Positions 5,647 to 6,652 of a DNA stretch of 6,652 nt are shown one piece after another. The stretch spans positions 1 through 6,652 of the forward strand of contig JANPPS010000069.1 of the NCBI GenBank assembly GCA_031428635.1, written 5' to 3'. Made by a program: the position numbers and the translations under genes. Origin of the DNA: JANPPS01 sp031428635. GTDB taxonomy: Bacteria; Pseudomonadota; Alphaproteobacteria; Acetobacterales; Acetobacteraceae. Below the pieces are notes generated by a model, which worked only from the letters and a program-made list of their open reading frames with translations, had not been told where the DNA came from and ran no database searches. Each line of letters begins with the position of its first letter. Position 1 is the first letter of the stretch.

Positions 5647-6652
5647 GGTTGGGTCTCGGGGCCGCATTGGCCGTCGGTGCATGCGTAGCGCAGCAACCGT
5701 CGCCGGTCACGATGTCCGAACCGCGCGGAGCCACCATACCGAACGCGCCGGGACCTAAGGTTACGCTGCTGCTACCCTTGACGGGTCAGAACGCGGAAGT
5801 GGGCCGCGGCATGCTGCAGGCGGCGCAGGTGGCGCTCGATGGTCCGGGCGCACCGACGCTCGATGTGCGTGACACGGCGGGCACGCCGGCCGGGGCTGCC
5901 GCGGCAGTGCGTGCTGGCCTCGCTGCGGGCGCCGTGATGGTCATTGGCCCACTGACGGCCGCCGAGACGCAGGCCGTGGCGCCGATTACGCGTGCGGCCA
6001 ACGTACCGGTCCTGGCATTTACCTCCGACGCGACGCAGGCGCAGCCTGGCGTTTGGCCGTTGGGCATCACCCCCGCGCAGCAGGTCACCCGCCTAGTCGC
6101 CGCCGTGCAGGAGGAGGGAAGGGGCCGTATCGCGGCCGTCCTGCCGCAGAATGCGTTCGGCGATGCGCTTGCCAGCGCGCTGCAGGCGGACACGGGTGGA
6201 CTGACCCCGCCCCGTGTCGCCCGCCACCCCGCGGCCGGCCCGCTGGCGCCCGCGTTGAACGAGGTGGCGGAGATGACAGTCCGCCACGGCCCGGCGGGCA
6301 CCGAGCCCGACCCGGCCACCGCCACCCCGCCCGTACCGTTCGATGCGCTGTTGCTGGGTGCGGCAGGGCCACCGTTGCTCCAAGCCCTACCGCTGGCGAA
6401 GTACGACATCCTGCCGCCGGGTCCGGACGGTGCGGGCGTACGCGTGCTGGGGACAGGTTTATGGGCGCGCGACTCCGTCCGGCTCGGTGCCTTGGCTGGT
6501 GCATGGTACGCCGCGCCGGACCCGGCGGCGCGCGCGACGTTCAACCAGGCCTATTCCGGCCGTTACAAGTCGCAGCCTCGCGACCTCACCAGCCTTGCGT
6601 ACGATGCGGCCGGTATTGCTCGCGTGGTGGCATCGTCCGGCTTCGCGCCGGG
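5625..6652 (+). CDS. Penicillin-binding protein activator lipoprotein (LppC/LpoA family), 3'-truncated by window edge
   Basis: Predicted outer-membrane lipoprotein of the LppC/LpoA family; E. coli LpoA stimulates PBP1A for peptidoglycan synthesis. The frame is open from GTG 5625 to the window end: 342 codons visible. Residues 1-20 form a lipoprotein signal: basic MVRRLGS, hydrophobic WLGLGAALAVGA, lipobox VGA-C20. Val at +2 rather than Asp fits sorting to the outer membrane. A Pro/Ser-rich tether (21-44) leads to a periplasmic-binding-protein-like domain: KVTLLLPLTGQNAEVGRGM (45-63), VMVIGPLTAAETQAVAP (104-120), VPVLAFTSD (127-135), RIAAVLPQNAFGDAL (168-182), GTGLWARDSVRLGALAGAWYA (276-296), FNQAYSGRYKSQPRDLTSLAYDAAG (306-330). 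There is no N-terminal TPR domain as in E. coli LpoA. A Pro/Thr-rich insert lies at about 223-239. The next GTG, at 5628, is an equally possible start. The position divergent from rsmI matches E. coli yraL/yraM. Confidence 0.88.
   Translation, partial: MVRRLGSWLGLGAALAVGACVAQQPSPVTMSEPRGATIPNAPGPKVTLLLPLTGQNAEVGRGMLQAAQVALDGPGAPTLDVRDTAGTPAGAAAAVRAGLAAGAVMVIGPLTAAETQAVAPITRAANVPVLAFTSDATQAQPGVWPLGITPAQQVTRLVAAVQEEGRGRIAAVLPQNAFGDALASALQADTGGLTPPRVARHPAAGPLAPALNEVAEMTVRHGPAGTEPDPATATPPVPFDALLLGAAGPPLLQALPLAKYDILPPGPDGAGVRVLGTGLWARDSVRLGALAGAWYAAPDPAARATFNQAYSGRYKSQPRDLTSLAYDAAGIARVVASSGFAP

Noticed and set aside
5786..6544. 252-codon open frame on the - strand
   Set aside because: It is antisense to the LppC-like frame, is extremely Ala/Pro/Gly/Ser-rich with no recognisable motif, and looks like a by-product of GC-rich codon use.
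1..6652. Mobile element, CRISPR array, tRNA/rRNA or defence system
   Set aside because: Nearly all bases lie in recognised housekeeping or envelope genes, and no direct-repeat arrays, transposase motifs or cloverleaf-like sequences were seen.

Overview
The window is a GC-rich stretch of ordinary, gene-dense bacterial chromosome. The proteins point to an alphaproteobacterium, probably Rhodospirillales/Acetobacteraceae-like. This rests on the PNPase and nitronate-monooxygenase sequence style and on a short LppC-type lipoprotein without an N-terminal TPR domain beside rsmI. The lineage is inferred from remembered family patterns, not from a search.

Layout, left to right: (1) the 3' nine-tenths of pnp (polynucleotide phosphorylase), + strand, open at the left edge; (2) an 81-nt gap holding a long GC-rich hairpin without a U-tract; (3) a complete 470-aa nitronate monooxygenase/2-nitropropane dioxygenase-family flavoprotein, + strand, with a C-terminal cysteine-bearing extension; (4) converging on it with only 11 nt between stop codons, a membrane acyltransferase-3 (OafA-like) gene, - strand; (5) a 138-nt gap containing small inverted repeats; (6) rsmI (16S rRNA C1402 2'-O-methyltransferase), - strand; (7) head-to-head with rsmI, and apparently overlapping it at the 5' ends, a penicillin-binding protein activator lipoprotein (LppC/LpoA family), + strand, running off the right edge.

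The genes do not form one pathway. pnp serves RNA turnover, rsmI serves ribosome decoding-centre modification, and the LppC-like lipoprotein and perhaps the acyltransferase serve the cell envelope. The rsmI/lpoA divergent pair is a conserved neighbourhood, as in E. coli yraL/yraM.

I found no mobile element, CRISPR array, tRNA, rRNA or defence system, and no convincing new system. The observations most worth a second look are the head-to-head rsmI/lppC start overlap with a GTG start, the C-x2-C-x3-C cysteine cluster in the flavoprotein, and the hairpins in the intergenic gaps.
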